Assembly (NCBI RefSeq): GCF_005144415.1
Contig: NZ_SWJE01000003.1
Coordinates: forward strand, 1-64,000
Origin: Trinickia terrae
GTDB lineage: Bacteria; Pseudomonadota; Gammaproteobacteria; Burkholderiales; Burkholderiaceae
DNA: 64,000 nt
Direction: 5' to 3'
Below, piece after piece: positions 9,492 through 19,891 of the stretch. Position 1 is the stretch's first letter; every line of letters begins with the position of its first letter. The translations under genes were made by a program, and so were the position numbers. Under the pieces are notes generated by a model that was given only the letters and a program-made list of their open reading frames with translations, was not told the DNA's origin and searched no databases.

Positions 9492-11113
9492 CGATGCGTT
9501 GCCGGGCTCGACTGATTTTTGTGGTCGCATGCTTCGCGGCGGCGGCGCGCGCATCGGAGCCGTCGCCATTGCCACCATTGCCGCCGTTACCCGAGCACAT
9601 GCCGTTTGACGATTCGGTCGGTCGTCACGCCGGTTTGCCGTGGCTCCCGCATGGCCGCAGTGTGCCAACTCCGAACCCGTTCCACGACCAAGGCTCGGCG
9701 CAAGGCGGCTTCACGCCGCTCGACGACGCAGACACAAGCGAGGACGGCGCCGCGGCGTCAAGCAAGCCTCCAACGAACGGGCCGGCCGAGAGTCCCGCGG
9801 TCAGTGGTCCGGACGCGCCGCTCGAAGGCCCGCCGGTGCCGCTCGCTCCCATGCAGCGCATGAGCCGCACCCCGGCGGACCCGCACGAAAGCGGCGCCGA
9901 CGACAACAAACCGATCACGCTGAACTTCCAGAACGCCGACCTGGGCGCCGTGCTCGACGCCTTCGCGCGCTTCACCAATCTCAACATCGTCGCCAGCGAG
10001 CGCGTGCGCGGCTTCGTCTCGCTGCGCCTGAACAACGTCCCGTGGCGGACCGCGTTCGATACCCTGCTCGACGTCAACGGTCTCGCCATGGAGCGGCGCG
10101 GCAACGTGATCTGGGTCGCGCCGCTCGCCGACCTGGCGGCCCGCGAGCGGCAGCGCTTCGAAGCGCACGCGCGCGCGGCCGACCTCGAGCCGCTCGCGAG
10201 CCGCACGTTCGAGCTTCACTACGCGCGTGCGGACGACGTCGTGCGCCTCCTGGGCGCGCAGGGCAGCCAACGGGTGCTGTCCAAGCGCGGTGCGGCGATG
10301 GCGGATCCGCGCACGAACCTGCTCTTCGTGACGGATCTCGAGGCGCGTCTTGAGCAGATCGCGGGGCTCCTCGCCTCGATCGACAAGCCGACGCGCCAGG
10401 TGCTGATCGAAGCGCAGATCGTCGAGGGCGAGCAGGGTTTTTCGCGCGATCTCGGCGCCCGCCTGTCGCTGCGCGCGACGAAGGAGGGCGCCCCGTCGCC
10501 CGGCCTCGCCGGCGGCGGCAGCGAGGGCACGGTCTACGACCTGTCGGCGCGGCCGATTTCGGGCTATGAAGCCGCGACGGCCGGCCTCACGCTGTTCGCC
10601 GCGCGCGCCACCCGGCTTTTGAACGTCGAATTGAGCGCGCTGGAAGCCGAAGGGCGCGGCCAGATCGTGTCGAGCCCGCGCGTCGTCACGGCGGATCGCA
10701 TGAAGGCGATCGTCGAGCAGGGCACGGAGGTGCCTTACCAGGCGAAGGTCGGCAATGGCGTCTCGGGCGTCCAGTTCCGCCGCGCGAGCCTGAAGCTCGA
10801 GGTCGAGCCGCGGATCACGCCGAAGGGCCGGGTGGTGCTGGAACTGGACGTCGCGAAGGACAGCGTCGGCGAACAGACGGCCAACGGCCCCGCGATCAAT
10901 ACGAAACACGTGCAGACGCGCGTCGAGGTGGAGGACGGCGGAACCGTCTCGATCGGCGGAATTTATGAAAGCAATGACAGGGACGATGTGACGCGGGTGC
11001 CGCTCTTGGGCAAAATACCCCTTTTGGGCGCGCTTTTCCGGCACCGTGCGCAGAGCGAGCGGCGCAGCGAACTGGTCGTTTTCATCACGCCGCGCGTCGT
11101 CGAAACGCCTTGA
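9488..11113 (+). CDS. pilQ: Type IV pilus secretin PilQ (short form)
   Basis: Outer-membrane secretin of 541 residues through which the pilus would emerge. Visible parts are a signal peptide (1-22, ending ARASE), a Pro-rich linker (25-135), an STN/N0-like domain (from ITLNFQNADLGAVLDAFARF), a secretin N1 domain and a C-terminal secretin domain ending VPLLGKIPLLGALFR, the family signature. It lacks the N-terminal AMIN peptidoglycan-binding repeats of larger PilQ proteins. It overlaps pilO by four bases and is followed by aroK, as in most beta- and gamma-proteobacteria. Confidence 0.9.
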   Translation: MTMRCRARLIFVVACFAAAARASEPSPLPPLPPLPEHMPFDDSVGRHAGLPWLPHGRSVPTPNPFHDQGSAQGGFTPLDDADTSEDGAAASSKPPTNGPAESPAVSGPDAPLEGPPVPLAPMQRMSRTPADPHESGADDNKPITLNFQNADLGAVLDAFARFTNLNIVASERVRGFVSLRLNNVPWRTAFDTLLDVNGLAMERRGNVIWVAPLADLAARERQRFEAHARAADLEPLASRTFELHYARADDVVRLLGAQGSQRVLSKRGAAMADPRTNLLFVTDLEARLEQIAGLLASIDKPTRQVLIEAQIVEGEQGFSRDLGARLSLRATKEGAPSPGLAGGGSEGTVYDLSARPISGYEAATAGLTLFAARATRLLNVELSALEAEGRGQIVSSPRVVTADRMKAIVEQGTEVPYQAKVGNGVSGVQFRRASLKLEVEPRITPKGRVVLELDVAKDSVGEQTANGPAINTKHVQTRVEVEDGGTVSIGGIYESNDRDDVTRVPLLGKIPLLGALFRHRAQSERRSELVVFITPRVVETP

Positions 11114-11221
11114 GGGCGCGCAAAGCGGGTGGGGTGCTGTTCCGGCCCCGTGCTCGACAAGTCAGCCGCTTTGCCAGTAAGCTGCGCCACGAACCACAGC
11201 AGATCAAGTCAGAGGAAACCG

Positions 11222-11773
11222 TTGCAAGCGCGGGATGCACACGCCAATGTATTTTTCGTAGGGCTCATGGGGGCGGGTAAGACCACCGTGGGCCGTGCGG
11301 TCGCGCGCCGTCTGGATCGGCCGTTCTTCGATTCGGACCACGAAATCGAGGCACGCACGGGCGCGCGCATCCCCATCATCTTCGAGCACGAGGGCGAAGC
11401 GGGCTTTCGCGAGCGCGAGGCGGCGGTCATTTCCGACCTGACCGGTCGCGAGGGCATCGTGCTCGCCACCGGCGGCGGCGCGATTTTGCGTGCCGAAAAT
11501 CGCGAATTCCTGCATAACCGGGGGCTCGTCGTCTATTTGCGCGCCAATCCTCACGACCTCTGGCTGCGCACCCGCAAAGACAAGAACCGGCCGCTCCTGC
11601 AGACCGAAGACCCGAAAGCCAAGCTCGAAGCGCTCTATAGCGTGCGCGACCCGCTGTACCGCGAATGCGCGCACTTCATCGTGGAAACGGGGCGTCCATC
11701 GGTGAACGGGCTCGTCAACATGGTCCTGATGCAACTCGAAATGTCCGGCATCACCCGTCAAGCACACACATGA
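11222..11773 (+). CDS. aroK: Shikimate kinase AroK
   Basis: Phosphorylates shikimate at the 3-hydroxyl with ATP, step five of the chorismate pathway. 183 residues with Walker [10 protein letters not shown] (14-22), the shikimate-binding DSDHEIE segment and the TGGGA loop. The frame is open upstream to 11129, but homology begins at residue 9 of the form that starts at TTG 11222, which has GAGGAAA 5-11 bases upstream; I therefore choose this TTG start. The stop overlaps the aroB ATG. Confidence 0.94.
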   Translation: MQARDAHANVFFVGLMGAGKTTVGRAVARRLDRPFFDSDHEIEARTGARIPIIFEHEGEAGFREREAAVISDLTGREGIVLATGGGAILRAENREFLHNRGLVVYLRANPHDLWLRTRKDKNRPLLQTEDPKAKLEALYSVRDPLYRECAHFIVETGRPSVNGLVNMVLMQLEMSGITRQAHT

Positions 11774-12846
11774 TTACCGTCAACGTCGACCTGGGCGATC
11801 GCGCCTATCCCATTCATATCGGCTCGGACCTCGTCGGCAAGACCGAGCTTTTCGCGCCGCACATCGCCGGTTCGTCGGTGATGATCGTGACCAACACCAC
11901 GGTCGATCCGCTCTACGGCGACGCCCTGCGCGGGGCGCTCGCGCCGCTCGGCAAGAAGGTGTCGACGGTCGTGCTGCCCGACGGTGAAGTCCATAAGAAC
12001 TGGGAAACGCTGAACCTCATTTTCGACGCGCTGCTCACGGAGCACGCCGACCGCAAGACCACGCTGGTCGCGCTTGGCGGCGGCGTGATCGGCGACATGA
12101 CCGGCTTTGCCGCCGCCTGCTACATGCGCGGCGTGCCGTTCATCCAGGTGCCGACGACGCTGTTGTCGCAGGTCGATTCGTCGGTGGGAGGCAAGACCGG
12201 CATCAATCATCCGCTCGGCAAGAACATGATCGGCGCGTTCTACCAGCCGCAGGCGGTCATCGCGGACATCGGCGCGCTTTCCACGCTGCCCGGGCGCGAG
12301 CTGGCGGCGGGTGTCGCCGAGGTCATCAAGACGGGCGCGATCGCCGATGCCGCGTTCTTCGACTGGATCGAAGCCAACATCGGCGCGCTGAACCGCTGCG
12401 AGCCGGAGGCGCTTGCCCAAGCGGTCAAGCGCTCGTGCGAGATCAAGGCGTCGGTCGTCGCGGCCGACGAGCGCGAAGGCGGCCTGCGCGCGATCCTGAA
12501 TTTCGGCCACACGTTCGGCCATGCGATCGAAGCGGGGCTCGGCTACGGCGAGTGGCTGCACGGCGAGGCCGTCGGCTGCGGGATGGTGATGGCGGCCGAT
12601 CTGTCGGTGCGCCTTGGGCATCTCGACGAGGCGGTGCGCAAGCGGCTCGTCGCCGTGATCGCCGCGGCGAATTTGCCGACGCGTGCGCCCGCGCTGGGTG
12701 ACGCGCGCTATATGGAGCTCATGAAGGTCGACAAGAAGGCCGAGGCAGGCGCGATCAAGTTCATCCTGCTGACGCGTCTCGGCAACACACTGATTACGAC
12801 GGCGCCCGAGGACATCGTTCACGCGACCCTGGCGGCCACTATCTGA
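11770..12846 (+). CDS. aroB: 3-dehydroquinate synthase AroB
   Basis: NAD- and metal-dependent enzyme converting DAHP to 3-dehydroquinate, step two of the shikimate pathway. The 358 residues include the NAD-binding [14 protein letters not shown] and the conserved [19 protein letters not shown] region, plus metal histidines in [14 protein letters not shown] 11770 overlaps the aroK stop by four bases, so the two are translationally coupled; 48 bases separate it from dgt. Confidence 0.97.
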   Translation: MITVNVDLGDRAYPIHIGSDLVGKTELFAPHIAGSSVMIVTNTTVDPLYGDALRGALAPLGKKVSTVVLPDGEVHKNWETLNLIFDALLTEHADRKTTLVALGGGVIGDMTGFAAACYMRGVPFIQVPTTLLSQVDSSVGGKTGINHPLGKNMIGAFYQPQAVIADIGALSTLPGRELAAGVAEVIKTGAIADAAFFDWIEANIGALNRCEPEALAQAVKRSCEIKASVVAADEREGGLRAILNFGHTFGHAIEAGLGYGEWLHGEAVGCGMVMAADLSVRLGHLDEAVRKRLVAVIAAANLPTRAPALGDARYMELMKVDKKAEAGAIKFILLTRLGNTLITTAPEDIVHATLAATI

Positions 12847-12894
12847 CTGCGCATCCGTTGGCGGCGCGCAGTCCATGATTCGGAGGAGCAACCG

Positions 12895-14148
12895 GTGAGT
12901 GAGAAGCGCAGCGCAACGCTGGACCAGTCGCACGCAGGATCGAACGAGGTCTCGGCCGGCGCGGCGCAGCCTCCGGCCGGCACCCATCGCACGGCGCTTT
13001 TCGTTGCTCCCACGGTCGAATCGCTCGAGGCCCACCTCGCTCCTTACGCGGCGCGTTCGTCGCAATCGCGCGGGCGCCGCTACCCCGAGCCGCCGCCGGA
13101 AGCGCGTACCGAATTCCAGCGCGACCGCGACCGCATCGTCCACTCCACCGCTTTCCGGCGCCTCGAGTACAAGACGCAGGTTTTCGTCAATCACGAGGGC
13201 GATCTCTTTCGCACGCGGCTCACGCACAGCCTCGAAGTGGCGCAGATCGCGCGCTCGATCGCGCGGAACCTGCGCCTGAACGAAGATCTCGTCGAAGCGA
13301 TCTCGCTCGCGCACGATCTGGGCCATACGCCGTTCGGCCACGCCGGGCAGGATGCACTCAACGAGTGCATGCGCGAGCACGGCGGCTTCGAGCACAATCT
13401 GCAGAGCCTTGCCGTCGTCGACGAGCTCGAGGAGCACTACGGCGGCTTCAACGGCCTGAACCTCTGCTTCGAGACGCGCGAGGGCATCCTCAAGCATTGC
13501 TCGCGCGAGAACGCGCGCAAGCTCGGCGCGCTCGGCGAGCGCTTCCTGAACGGGCAGCAGCCGTCGCTGGAGGCGCAGATCGCCAATATCGCCGATGAAA
13601 TCGCCTACAACAACCACGATGTCGACGACGGCCTGCGCTCCGGGCTCCTGACGATCGGCCAACTCTCGCAAGTCGAGCTGTGGCAGTTGCACTATGAAGC
13701 CGCCAAGCGCGCATATCCGGATCTCGAAGGGCGGAGGGTGGTCCATGAAACCGTGCGCCGCATCATTAATACGTTGATCGTCGACCTGATCGCCACCACG
13801 ACGCGCAACCTTGCCGCGCATGCGCCCGATTCGCTCGACGCCGTGCGCACCGCGCCGCCGCTCGTCGCGCACAGCGAAGCGGTTGCCGCCCAGGCGGCCG
13901 CGCTCAAGCGTTTCCTGTTCAAGAACCTCTACCGCCACTACCGCGTGATGCGTATGGCGAACAAGGCGCGGCGCGTAGTCGCGGGCCTGTTCGACGCATT
14001 CACCGACGATCCCCGCCTCCTGCCGCCGGCCTACGTGGCCGCCGACCCGGCCCAGCAGCCGCGCCTCATCGCCCATTACATCGCGGGCATGACCGATCGT
14101 TACGCGCTGAAAGAATATCAACGACTTTTTGTCATAGACGACAACTAG
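12895..14148 (+). CDS. dgt: dGTP triphosphohydrolase-like protein (HD domain)
   Basis: A 417-residue HD-superfamily enzyme that removes triphosphate from deoxynucleotides. The metal ligands are visible in [13 protein letters not shown] and [14 protein letters not shown], and a second conserved block is [19 protein letters not shown]. The GTG start has CGGAGGAG 7-14 bases upstream. Substrate preference within this family varies, so dGTP specificity is not shown by the sequence. It closes the pilM-aroKB-dgt cluster. Confidence 0.93.
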   Translation: MSEKRSATLDQSHAGSNEVSAGAAQPPAGTHRTALFVAPTVESLEAHLAPYAARSSQSRGRRYPEPPPEARTEFQRDRDRIVHSTAFRRLEYKTQVFVNHEGDLFRTRLTHSLEVAQIARSIARNLRLNEDLVEAISLAHDLGHTPFGHAGQDALNECMREHGGFEHNLQSLAVVDELEEHYGGFNGLNLCFETREGILKHCSRENARKLGALGERFLNGQQPSLEAQIANIADEIAYNNHDVDDGLRSGLLTIGQLSQVELWQLHYEAAKRAYPDLEGRRVVHETVRRIINTLIVDLIATTTRNLAAHAPDSLDAVRTAPPLVAHSEAVAAQAAALKRFLFKNLYRHYRVMRMANKARRVVAGLFDAFTDDPRLLPPAYVAADPAQQPRLIAHYIAGMTDRYALKEYQRLFVIDDN

Positions 14149-14155
14149 ACTGCGT

Positions 14156-14180
14156 GGAAACGTTTTCGAAACGTTTTCAT
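14156..14180. promoter_or_regulatory. Tandem LacI/GalR-type operator-like sites upstream of ugpB
   Basis: Two directly repeated 11-mers GAAACGTTTTC (14157-14167 and 14168-14178) each contain the palindrome AAACGTTT, the usual core of LacI/GalR-family operators. They lie 118 bases upstream of the ugpB start in the only gap before the ugp operon. I see no PhoB box, which would be the expected control in E. coli. The regulator gene is not in the window. Confidence 0.55.
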
Positions 14181-14295
14181 CTGCTCGCGCTTTTCGTCCG
14201 AAGAAAGGAGACCCGGACGCGAGGCGCGTGCGTTCGCCGCCGCTCGCGGCGGGCTAATTCGTAGCAATCGCGTTCGTCTAAAGGAGAAGAAGTCG

Positions 14296-15621
14296 ATGGG
14301 TCACAAGACGCTGTTCCGTTCGTTGGCGCTCGGGGGAGCGCTTTTCGCCGGTGCGAGCCATGCTGTTTTCGCCGCCACGGAAATCCAGTTCTGGCACGCG
14401 ATGGAGGCCGCGCTCGGCGAGCGCGTGAACGACATCGCCGCGCAGTTCAATGCGTCGCAAAGCGACTACAAGATCGTCCCGGTGTTCAAGGGCACCTACG
14501 ACCAGACGCTCGCGGCCGGCATCGCGGCCTATCGCAGCGGCAACGCGCCGGCGATCCTGCAAGTCTACGAAGTCGGCACGGCGACGATGATGCAGGCGAA
14601 GAAGGCGGTGCTGCCGGTGTCGGAGGTCTTCAAGCAGGCAGGCGTGCCGCTCGACGAAAAGGCCTTCGTGCCGGCCGTCGCGAGCTACTACAGCGACGCG
14701 AAGACGAACCAGCTCGTCTCGATGCCGTTCAACAGCTCGACGCCGGTCCTCTTTTACAACAAGGACGCGTTCAAGAAGGCCGGGCTCGACCCGAACCAGC
14801 CGCCCCGCACCTGGGATGAAGTCGCCGCCGATGCCGCCAAGCTGAAGGCGGCCGGCCAGTCGTGCGGGTTCACGACCGCCTGGCAGGCCTGGACGCAGCT
14901 CGAGGAGTACAGCGTGTGGCACGGCACGCCGATCGCGAGCCGCGACAACGGCTACGACGGCGCCGATGCGGTGCTCGAGTTCAACAAGCCGTTGCAGGTG
15001 GCGCACATCCAGTTCCTGCAGAACATGGCGAAGGCGGGCACGTTCACCTACGTCGGCCGCAAGGACGAAGCGAACTCGAAGTTCTACAGTGGCGATTGCG
15101 GGATCTCGATCAATTCGTCGGGGGCGCTTGCGACAATCCGCAAATACGCGAAGTTCGACTTCGGCACGGGGATGATGCCGTACGACCCGAGCGTGAAGGG
15201 CGCGCCGCAGAACGCGATCATCGGCGGCGCGAGCCTGTGGGTGCTGTCCGGCAAGGACCCGGCCGTCTACAAGGGCGTCGCCAAGTTCCTCGCGTACCTG
15301 GCGTCCGCGCCGGTCGCCGCGAAGTGGCATCAGGACACGGGCTACCTGCCGATCACGACCGCCGCCTACGACCTGACGCGCCAGCAGGGCTTCTACGACA
15401 AGAACCCCGGCTCCGACACCGCGATCAAGCAGATGCTCAACAAGCCGCCGCTGCCGTACACGAAGGGGCTGCGCCTGGGCAACATGCCGCAGATCCGCAC
15501 GATCGTCGACGAGGAGCTGGAGCAGGTCTGGGCGCAGAAGAAGACCCCGCAGCAGGCTCTCGATTCGGCGGTGTCGCGCGGCAACGAGCTGCTGCGGCGC
15601 TTCGAGCAGTCGGGTAGCTGA
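14296..15621 (+). CDS. ugpB: sn-Glycerol-3-phosphate-binding periplasmic protein UgpB
   Basis: A 441-residue extracellular solute-binding protein (family 1) delivering glycerol-3-phosphate or glycerophosphodiesters to UgpAE. The signal peptide is clear (about 1-26, cleaving near VFAAT). The start of the mature protein, [18 protein letters not shown], and the internal [13 protein letters not shown] and the GASLWVL segment are characteristic of UgpB. AAGGAGAAG lies 7-15 bases before ATG 14296. First gene of ugpBAECQ. Confidence 0.95.
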   Translation: MGHKTLFRSLALGGALFAGASHAVFAATEIQFWHAMEAALGERVNDIAAQFNASQSDYKIVPVFKGTYDQTLAAGIAAYRSGNAPAILQVYEVGTATMMQAKKAVLPVSEVFKQAGVPLDEKAFVPAVASYYSDAKTNQLVSMPFNSSTPVLFYNKDAFKKAGLDPNQPPRTWDEVAADAAKLKAAGQSCGFTTAWQAWTQLEEYSVWHGTPIASRDNGYDGADAVLEFNKPLQVAHIQFLQNMAKAGTFTYVGRKDEANSKFYSGDCGISINSSGALATIRKYAKFDFGTGMMPYDPSVKGAPQNAIIGGASLWVLSGKDPAVYKGVAKFLAYLASAPVAAKWHQDTGYLPITTAAYDLTRQQGFYDKNPGSDTAIKQMLNKPPLPYTKGLRLGNMPQIRTIVDEELEQVWAQKKTPQQALDSAVSRGNELLRRFEQSGS

Positions 15622-15700
15622 GCCGGCATGCGCGCGGCGGCCCGCATCGTCGATGCGGCTGCCGCGCTTCTCGCGACATTCGTCTTCTGATCCGTCCGCC

Positions 15701-16582
15701 ATGCAACCACGTTCCCGTTTCGGCACGAGCGCGCTGCCGTACCTGCTGATCGCCCCGCAGCTCGCGATTACCGCGTTGTTCTTTCTCTGGCCTGCCGGCG
15801 TCGCGCTCTGGCAATCGATGCAGATGCAGGACGCGTTCGGCACGTCGAGCGAGTTTGTCGGCTTCGCGAACTTCGCGCATCTGTTCGCCGATCCGCTCTA
15901 TCTCGCCTCGTTCAAGACGACGCTCGTCTTCAGCACCCTCGTGACCATTTGCGGCCTGGTCGTCTCGCTGCTGCTCGCAGCCTGCGCGGACCGCGTGACG
16001 CGCGGCTCGAAGGCCTATCGCACGCTCTTGATCTGGCCGTATGCCGTGGCGCCCGCGATTGCCGGCGTGCTCTGGATGTTCCTCTTCAATCCGAGCATCG
16101 GCATCGTGACGTTCGTCCTCGCGAAAGCGGGCATCGTCTGGAATCATGCGCTCAATGGCACGCAGGCGATGTTTCTCGTCGTGCTGGCGTCGGTCTGGAA
16201 GCAGGTCAGCTACAACTTCCTGTTTTTCTACGCCGGCCTGCAGGCGATTCCGCGCTCGCTGATCGAGGCGGCGGCGATCGACGGCGCGGGCCCCGTGCGG
16301 CGCTTCTTCGGCATTGCGCTGCCGCTCCTGTCGCCGACCAGCTTCTTCCTGCTCGTCGTCAACCTCGTCTATGCCTTCTTCGATACGCTCCCGGTGATCG
16401 ACGCGGCCACGGGCGGCGGCCCCGCGCAGGATACGAAGACGCTCATCTACAAGATCTTCACCGAAGGCTTCCAGGGGCTCGATATCGGCAGCTCCGGCGC
16501 GCAGTCGGTCGTGTTGATGCTGATCGTCGTCGGGCTGACGGTGGTGCAGTTCCGCTTCATCGAACGCAAGGTGCAGTACTAG
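15701..16582 (+). CDS. ugpA: Glycerol-3-phosphate ABC transporter permease UgpA
   Basis: A 293-residue permease with six predicted membrane helices and the EAA loop [20 protein letters not shown] that contacts UgpC. The frame extends 48 bases upstream but ATG 15701 starts at the expected N-terminus before the first helix. It follows ugpB by 79 bases and precedes ugpE by 13 bases. Confidence 0.95.
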   Translation: MQPRSRFGTSALPYLLIAPQLAITALFFLWPAGVALWQSMQMQDAFGTSSEFVGFANFAHLFADPLYLASFKTTLVFSTLVTICGLVVSLLLAACADRVTRGSKAYRTLLIWPYAVAPAIAGVLWMFLFNPSIGIVTFVLAKAGIVWNHALNGTQAMFLVVLASVWKQVSYNFLFFYAGLQAIPRSLIEAAAIDGAGPVRRFFGIALPLLSPTSFFLLVVNLVYAFFDTLPVIDAATGGGPAQDTKTLIYKIFTEGFQGLDIGSSGAQSVVLMLIVVGLTVVQFRFIERKVQY

Positions 16583-16595
16583 GAGCCGCCCAGCC

Positions 16596-17441
16596 ATGAT
16601 CGAAAATCGCAAAGGTTTCGACCTGTTCTGTCACGCGGTGCTGATCGCGGGCGTCGCGCTGATCGTGTTTCCGGTCTACGTCGCGTTTTGCGCGGCGACG
16701 ATGAGCGAGCACGAAGTCTTCAGCGTGCCGTTGTCGCTCGTGCCGAGCACGCATCTCTTCGAGAACGTCGCGAACGTCTGGATCCACGGTACCGGCAACG
16801 CGGCAAGCCCGTTCGGACGCATGCTGGTCAACAGCCTCGTGATGGCGCTGGCGATCTCGATCGGCAAGATCGCCGTGTCGATCATCTCGGCCTACGCGAT
16901 CGTGTTCTTCCGCTTTCCGCTGCGCAACACCGCGTTCTGGCTGATCTTCGTGACGTTGATGCTGCCGGTCGAAGTGCGCATCTTTCCGACCGTGCAGGTG
17001 GTGTCGTCGCTGCATCTGTCCAACACCTACGCCGGCCTGACGCTGCCGCTGATCGCCTCGGCGACGGCCACTTTCCTGTTCCGGCAGTTCTTCATGACGC
17101 TGCCCGACGAGCTGATGGAGGCGGCGCGCATCGACGGCGCGGGGCCGCTGCGGTTCTTCAAGGACGTGGTGCTGCCGCTCTCGAAGACCAACATTGCCGC
17201 GCTCTTCGTCATCACCTTCATCTACGGCTGGAACCAATACCTGTGGCCGATCCTGATCACCAACGAGCAGTCGCTGACGACGGCCGTGGTCGGCATCAAG
17301 TCGATGATCGGCTCCGGCGACGTCGCGACCGCATGGCATCTCGTGATGGCGGCGACGCTGCTCGCGATGCTGCCGCCGCTCGTGGTCGTGATCGCGATGC
17401 AGCGCTGGTTCGTGCGCGGGCTCGTCGATACCGAGAAATGA
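16596..17441 (+). CDS. ugpE: Glycerol-3-phosphate ABC transporter permease UgpE
   Basis: Second permease of the Ugp system, 281 residues and six membrane helices, with the EAA loop [20 protein letters not shown]. The [15 protein letters not shown] segment is typical of MalG-type permeases. AGGAGCC lies 8-14 bases upstream of ATG 16596. Confidence 0.95.
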   Translation: MIENRKGFDLFCHAVLIAGVALIVFPVYVAFCAATMSEHEVFSVPLSLVPSTHLFENVANVWIHGTGNAASPFGRMLVNSLVMALAISIGKIAVSIISAYAIVFFRFPLRNTAFWLIFVTLMLPVEVRIFPTVQVVSSLHLSNTYAGLTLPLIASATATFLFRQFFMTLPDELMEAARIDGAGPLRFFKDVVLPLSKTNIAALFVITFIYGWNQYLWPILITNEQSLTTAVVGIKSMIGSGDVATAWHLVMAATLLAMLPPLVVVIAMQRWFVRGLVDTEK

Positions 17442-17492
17442 CAGACGTGACGCATTCGCATCATTCATGAATCGAACGGAGACAAGACAAGC

Positions 17493-18578
17493 ATGGCAGC
17501 GTTGACTTTACGGGGCGTACGCAAGAGCTATGACGGCAAGCAGTTCGTGCTGCACGGCATCGACACGCAGATCGCGGACGGCGAGTTCGTCGTGCTGGTC
17601 GGGCCGTCGGGCTGCGGCAAGTCGACCTTGCTGCGGATGGTGGCGGGACTCGAGAGCGTGTCGGAAGGCGAGATCTCGATCGGCGAGCGCGTCGTCAACA
17701 CGCTCGAGCCGAAGGACCGCGATATCGCCATGGTGTTCCAGAACTACGCGCTTTATCCGCATATGAGCGTCAAGGAGAACATGGCGTATGGTCTGAAGAT
17801 TCGCGGCATCGCGCGTGAGACGATCGATGCGCGCGTCGCCGACGCGGCCAAGATCCTCGAGCTCGACGCGCTGCTCGAGCGCAAGCCGCGCGAGTTGTCG
17901 GGCGGCCAGCGGCAGCGCGTCGCGATGGGGCGCGCGATCGTGCGCGAGCCGTCGGTGTTCCTGTTCGACGAGCCGCTCTCGAATCTCGATGCGAAGCTGC
18001 GCGTGCAGATGCGCCTCGAGATCCAGCGGCTGCATGCGCGGCTCGGCACGACGAGCCTCTATGTCACGCACGACCAGGTCGAGGCGATGACACTCGCGCA
18101 GCGCGTGATCGTGATGAATCGCGGCCATGCCGAGCAGATCGGCGCGCCGACCGAGGTCTACGAGCGCCCGGCGACGACGTTCGTCGCGAGCTTCATCGGC
18201 TCGCCGGCGATGAACCTGCTCAAGGGGCGGCTTGCACCCGACGGCGCGACGTTCGAAGTCGCGGGCGGCGGCCCGGCACTGCCGGTGGCCGGCGCGCCGG
18301 GTGTCGGCAGCGAGATCGCGGCGGGACGCGAGTGGATACTCGGCGTGCGTCCCGAGCACATGACGCCGTCGCCGGTGGCAGCGCATGCGCCGCTCTCGGT
18401 CGAATCCTGCGAGCTGCTCGGCGCCGACAATCTCGCGCACGGACGCTGGGGCGAGCACGACGTGGCCGTGCGCTTGCCGCACGCGGACCGGCCTGGGCGC
18501 GGCGACGTGCTGAATACCGCATTGCCCGTGCAGCATTTACACTTCTTCGATCCATCCACGGGCCGGCGCGCGTACTGA
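17493..18578 (+). CDS. ugpC: Glycerol-3-phosphate ABC transporter ATP-binding protein UgpC
   Basis: A 361-residue MalK-type ATPase. Walker A is GPSGCGKS (37-44), the signature LSGGQRQRV and Walker [12 protein letters not shown] are intact, and a C-terminal TOBE regulatory domain follows (about 235-360). In E. coli this C-terminal part interacts with UgpQ, whose gene is next here. Confidence 0.95.
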   Translation: MAALTLRGVRKSYDGKQFVLHGIDTQIADGEFVVLVGPSGCGKSTLLRMVAGLESVSEGEISIGERVVNTLEPKDRDIAMVFQNYALYPHMSVKENMAYGLKIRGIARETIDARVADAAKILELDALLERKPRELSGGQRQRVAMGRAIVREPSVFLFDEPLSNLDAKLRVQMRLEIQRLHARLGTTSLYVTHDQVEAMTLAQRVIVMNRGHAEQIGAPTEVYERPATTFVASFIGSPAMNLLKGRLAPDGATFEVAGGGPALPVAGAPGVGSEIAAGREWILGVRPEHMTPSPVAAHAPLSVESCELLGADNLAHGRWGEHDVAVRLPHADRPGRGDVLNTALPVQHLHFFDPSTGRRAY

Positions 18579-18611
18579 ACGAGCGAGGCCGCCACAACGG
18601 AAGCATCGACG

Positions 18612-19367
18612 ATGACAACGAAGCATTGGCCCTATCCGCGCGTGGTCGCGCATCGGGGCGGCGGCACGCTTGCGCCCGAGAACACCCTCGCCGCGCTCGA
18701 CACGGGCGCGCGTTTCGGCCTGAAGATGATCGAGTTCGACGCGAAGCTGTCGGCCGACGACATCGTGTTCCTGCTGCACGACGACACGGTGGACCGTACC
18801 TCCAACGGCCGCGGCGCGGCGGCGAAGCTGCGCTACGACGAGATCGCGGCGCTCGATGCCGGCAGCTGGCGCGACGCGCGCTTCGCCGGCGAGCGGATGC
18901 CGACGCTCGAGCAGGTCGCCGCGCGCTGCGCTGTTCTGGGTCTTGCTGCGAACGTCGAAATCAAGCCTTGCGCGGGGCGCGATGCACAGACGGGGCGGCT
19001 CGTCGCCGAAGCGGCGGCGCGGCTGTGGCCGGAAGTGCCGCTGCTGCCGCTCCTGTCGTCGTTCTCGTACGACGCGCTTGCTGCCGCGCGCGACGCCGCG
19101 CCCGCGCTGCCGCGTGGCCTGCTGTTCGATGCGGTGCCGGCGGACTGGCGTGCTCAGACCGGCGCGCTCGAATGCGTCTCGCTGCACGCGAATCATCGCG
19201 AGCTGAACGAGAAGCTCGTGGCGCAGATCAAGGCGGCAGGTCTGTCTATTCTTGCCTATACCGTGAACGATCCGGAGCGCGCGCGATTGCTTGGTGCGTG
19301 GGGTGTGGATTCGATTTGCACCGACCGCATCGATCTGATCGGTGCGGACTTCTTCGATCCTGCGTGA
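18612..19367 (+). CDS. ugpQ: Cytoplasmic glycerophosphodiester phosphodiesterase UgpQ
   Basis: TIM-barrel GDPD enzyme of 251 residues that hydrolyses imported glycerophosphodiesters to glycerol-3-phosphate and an alcohol. Catalytic motifs are VVAHRGG (His14) and VFLLHDDTVDRT. No signal peptide, consistent with the cytoplasmic UgpQ rather than periplasmic GlpQ. It ends the ugp operon and converges on the DUF883 gene 24 bases away. Confidence 0.94.
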   Translation: MTTKHWPYPRVVAHRGGGTLAPENTLAALDTGARFGLKMIEFDAKLSADDIVFLLHDDTVDRTSNGRGAAAKLRYDEIAALDAGSWRDARFAGERMPTLEQVAARCAVLGLAANVEIKPCAGRDAQTGRLVAEAAARLWPEVPLLPLLSSFSYDALAAARDAAPALPRGLLFDAVPADWRAQTGALECVSLHANHRELNEKLVAQIKAAGLSILAYTVNDPERARLLGAWGVDSICTDRIDLIGADFFDPA

Positions 19368-19391
19368 CGCCCTGACGAAGGTGTCGCGCGT

Positions 19392-19667
19392 CTACCGTCC
19401 GCGCGAAAGCAACGCGCCCGCAACGAGCGCGACCCCGCCGACGATCACAATCGCTTGCCACGGGTTTTCCCGCACGTAGTCGTCGGCATCGGCCTCGGTG
19501 CCCTCGGTGAGCGTTTGCTCGAGCTCGGCAAGCAACTCGCGCATTTCGCCGCCGATGTCCTCGGCCACATGTCGTCCATGCCGCGCGATGCGGCGTGCGT
19601 GGCGCTTGGCGCTGGTCCACGAATCCCCGATGGCGTCTTTCGTATTCGGCAGTGCTGTCGTGCTCAT
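19392..19667 (-). CDS. DUF883 (ElaB/YqjD/YgaM-like) membrane-anchored protein
   Basis: A 91-residue protein with a long amphipathic, charged helix (about 10-65) and a single C-terminal membrane helix (IVIVGGVALVAGALL) preceded by the family motif YVRENPWQAI. E. coli relatives bind ribosomes in stationary phase and anchor them to the inner membrane; that function is only inferred. I moved the start to 19667, where GAGGGAG lies just upstream, rather than ten codons earlier. Confidence 0.85.
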   Translation of the reverse strand: MSTTALPNTKDAIGDSWTSAKRHARRIARHGRHVAEDIGGEMRELLAELEQTLTEGTEADADDYVRENPWQAIVIVGGVALVAGALLSRGR

Positions 19668-19824
19668 CGCTCCCTCGGTAATGGAGTAGGAAACCAAAGC
19701 TGCTTTTCAGCAACTTCGATGCCATCCCGCCGTGCGCTTGCATCCAAGGCCCTTGCCTATCGGCCGAGGGTAGAAACTTCCCCCCCGCCTGTCTGTCCGC
19801 GGTCGAAATTACAACGCGGCCGCA

Positions 19825-19857
19825 ATAAAAAAACGCCGCACGTTGTCGTGCGGCGCC
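19825..19857 (-). terminator. Rho-independent terminator of the ompW gene
   Basis: On the minus strand an 8-bp stem (GCCGCACG paired with CGTGCGGC, loop of four) is followed by a run of T (seen as A-tract 19827-19833 on the plus strand). It lies 35 bases beyond the OmpW stop. Confidence 0.85.
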
Positions 19858-19891
19858 GCTGATGCCGTCCTAAAATTTCGCTACGCTTGGC

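Noticed and set aside
14236-14256. Small hairpin CGCCG/CGGCG before ugpB as a regulatory element
   Set aside because: Five-base GC stems are common by chance at this base composition.
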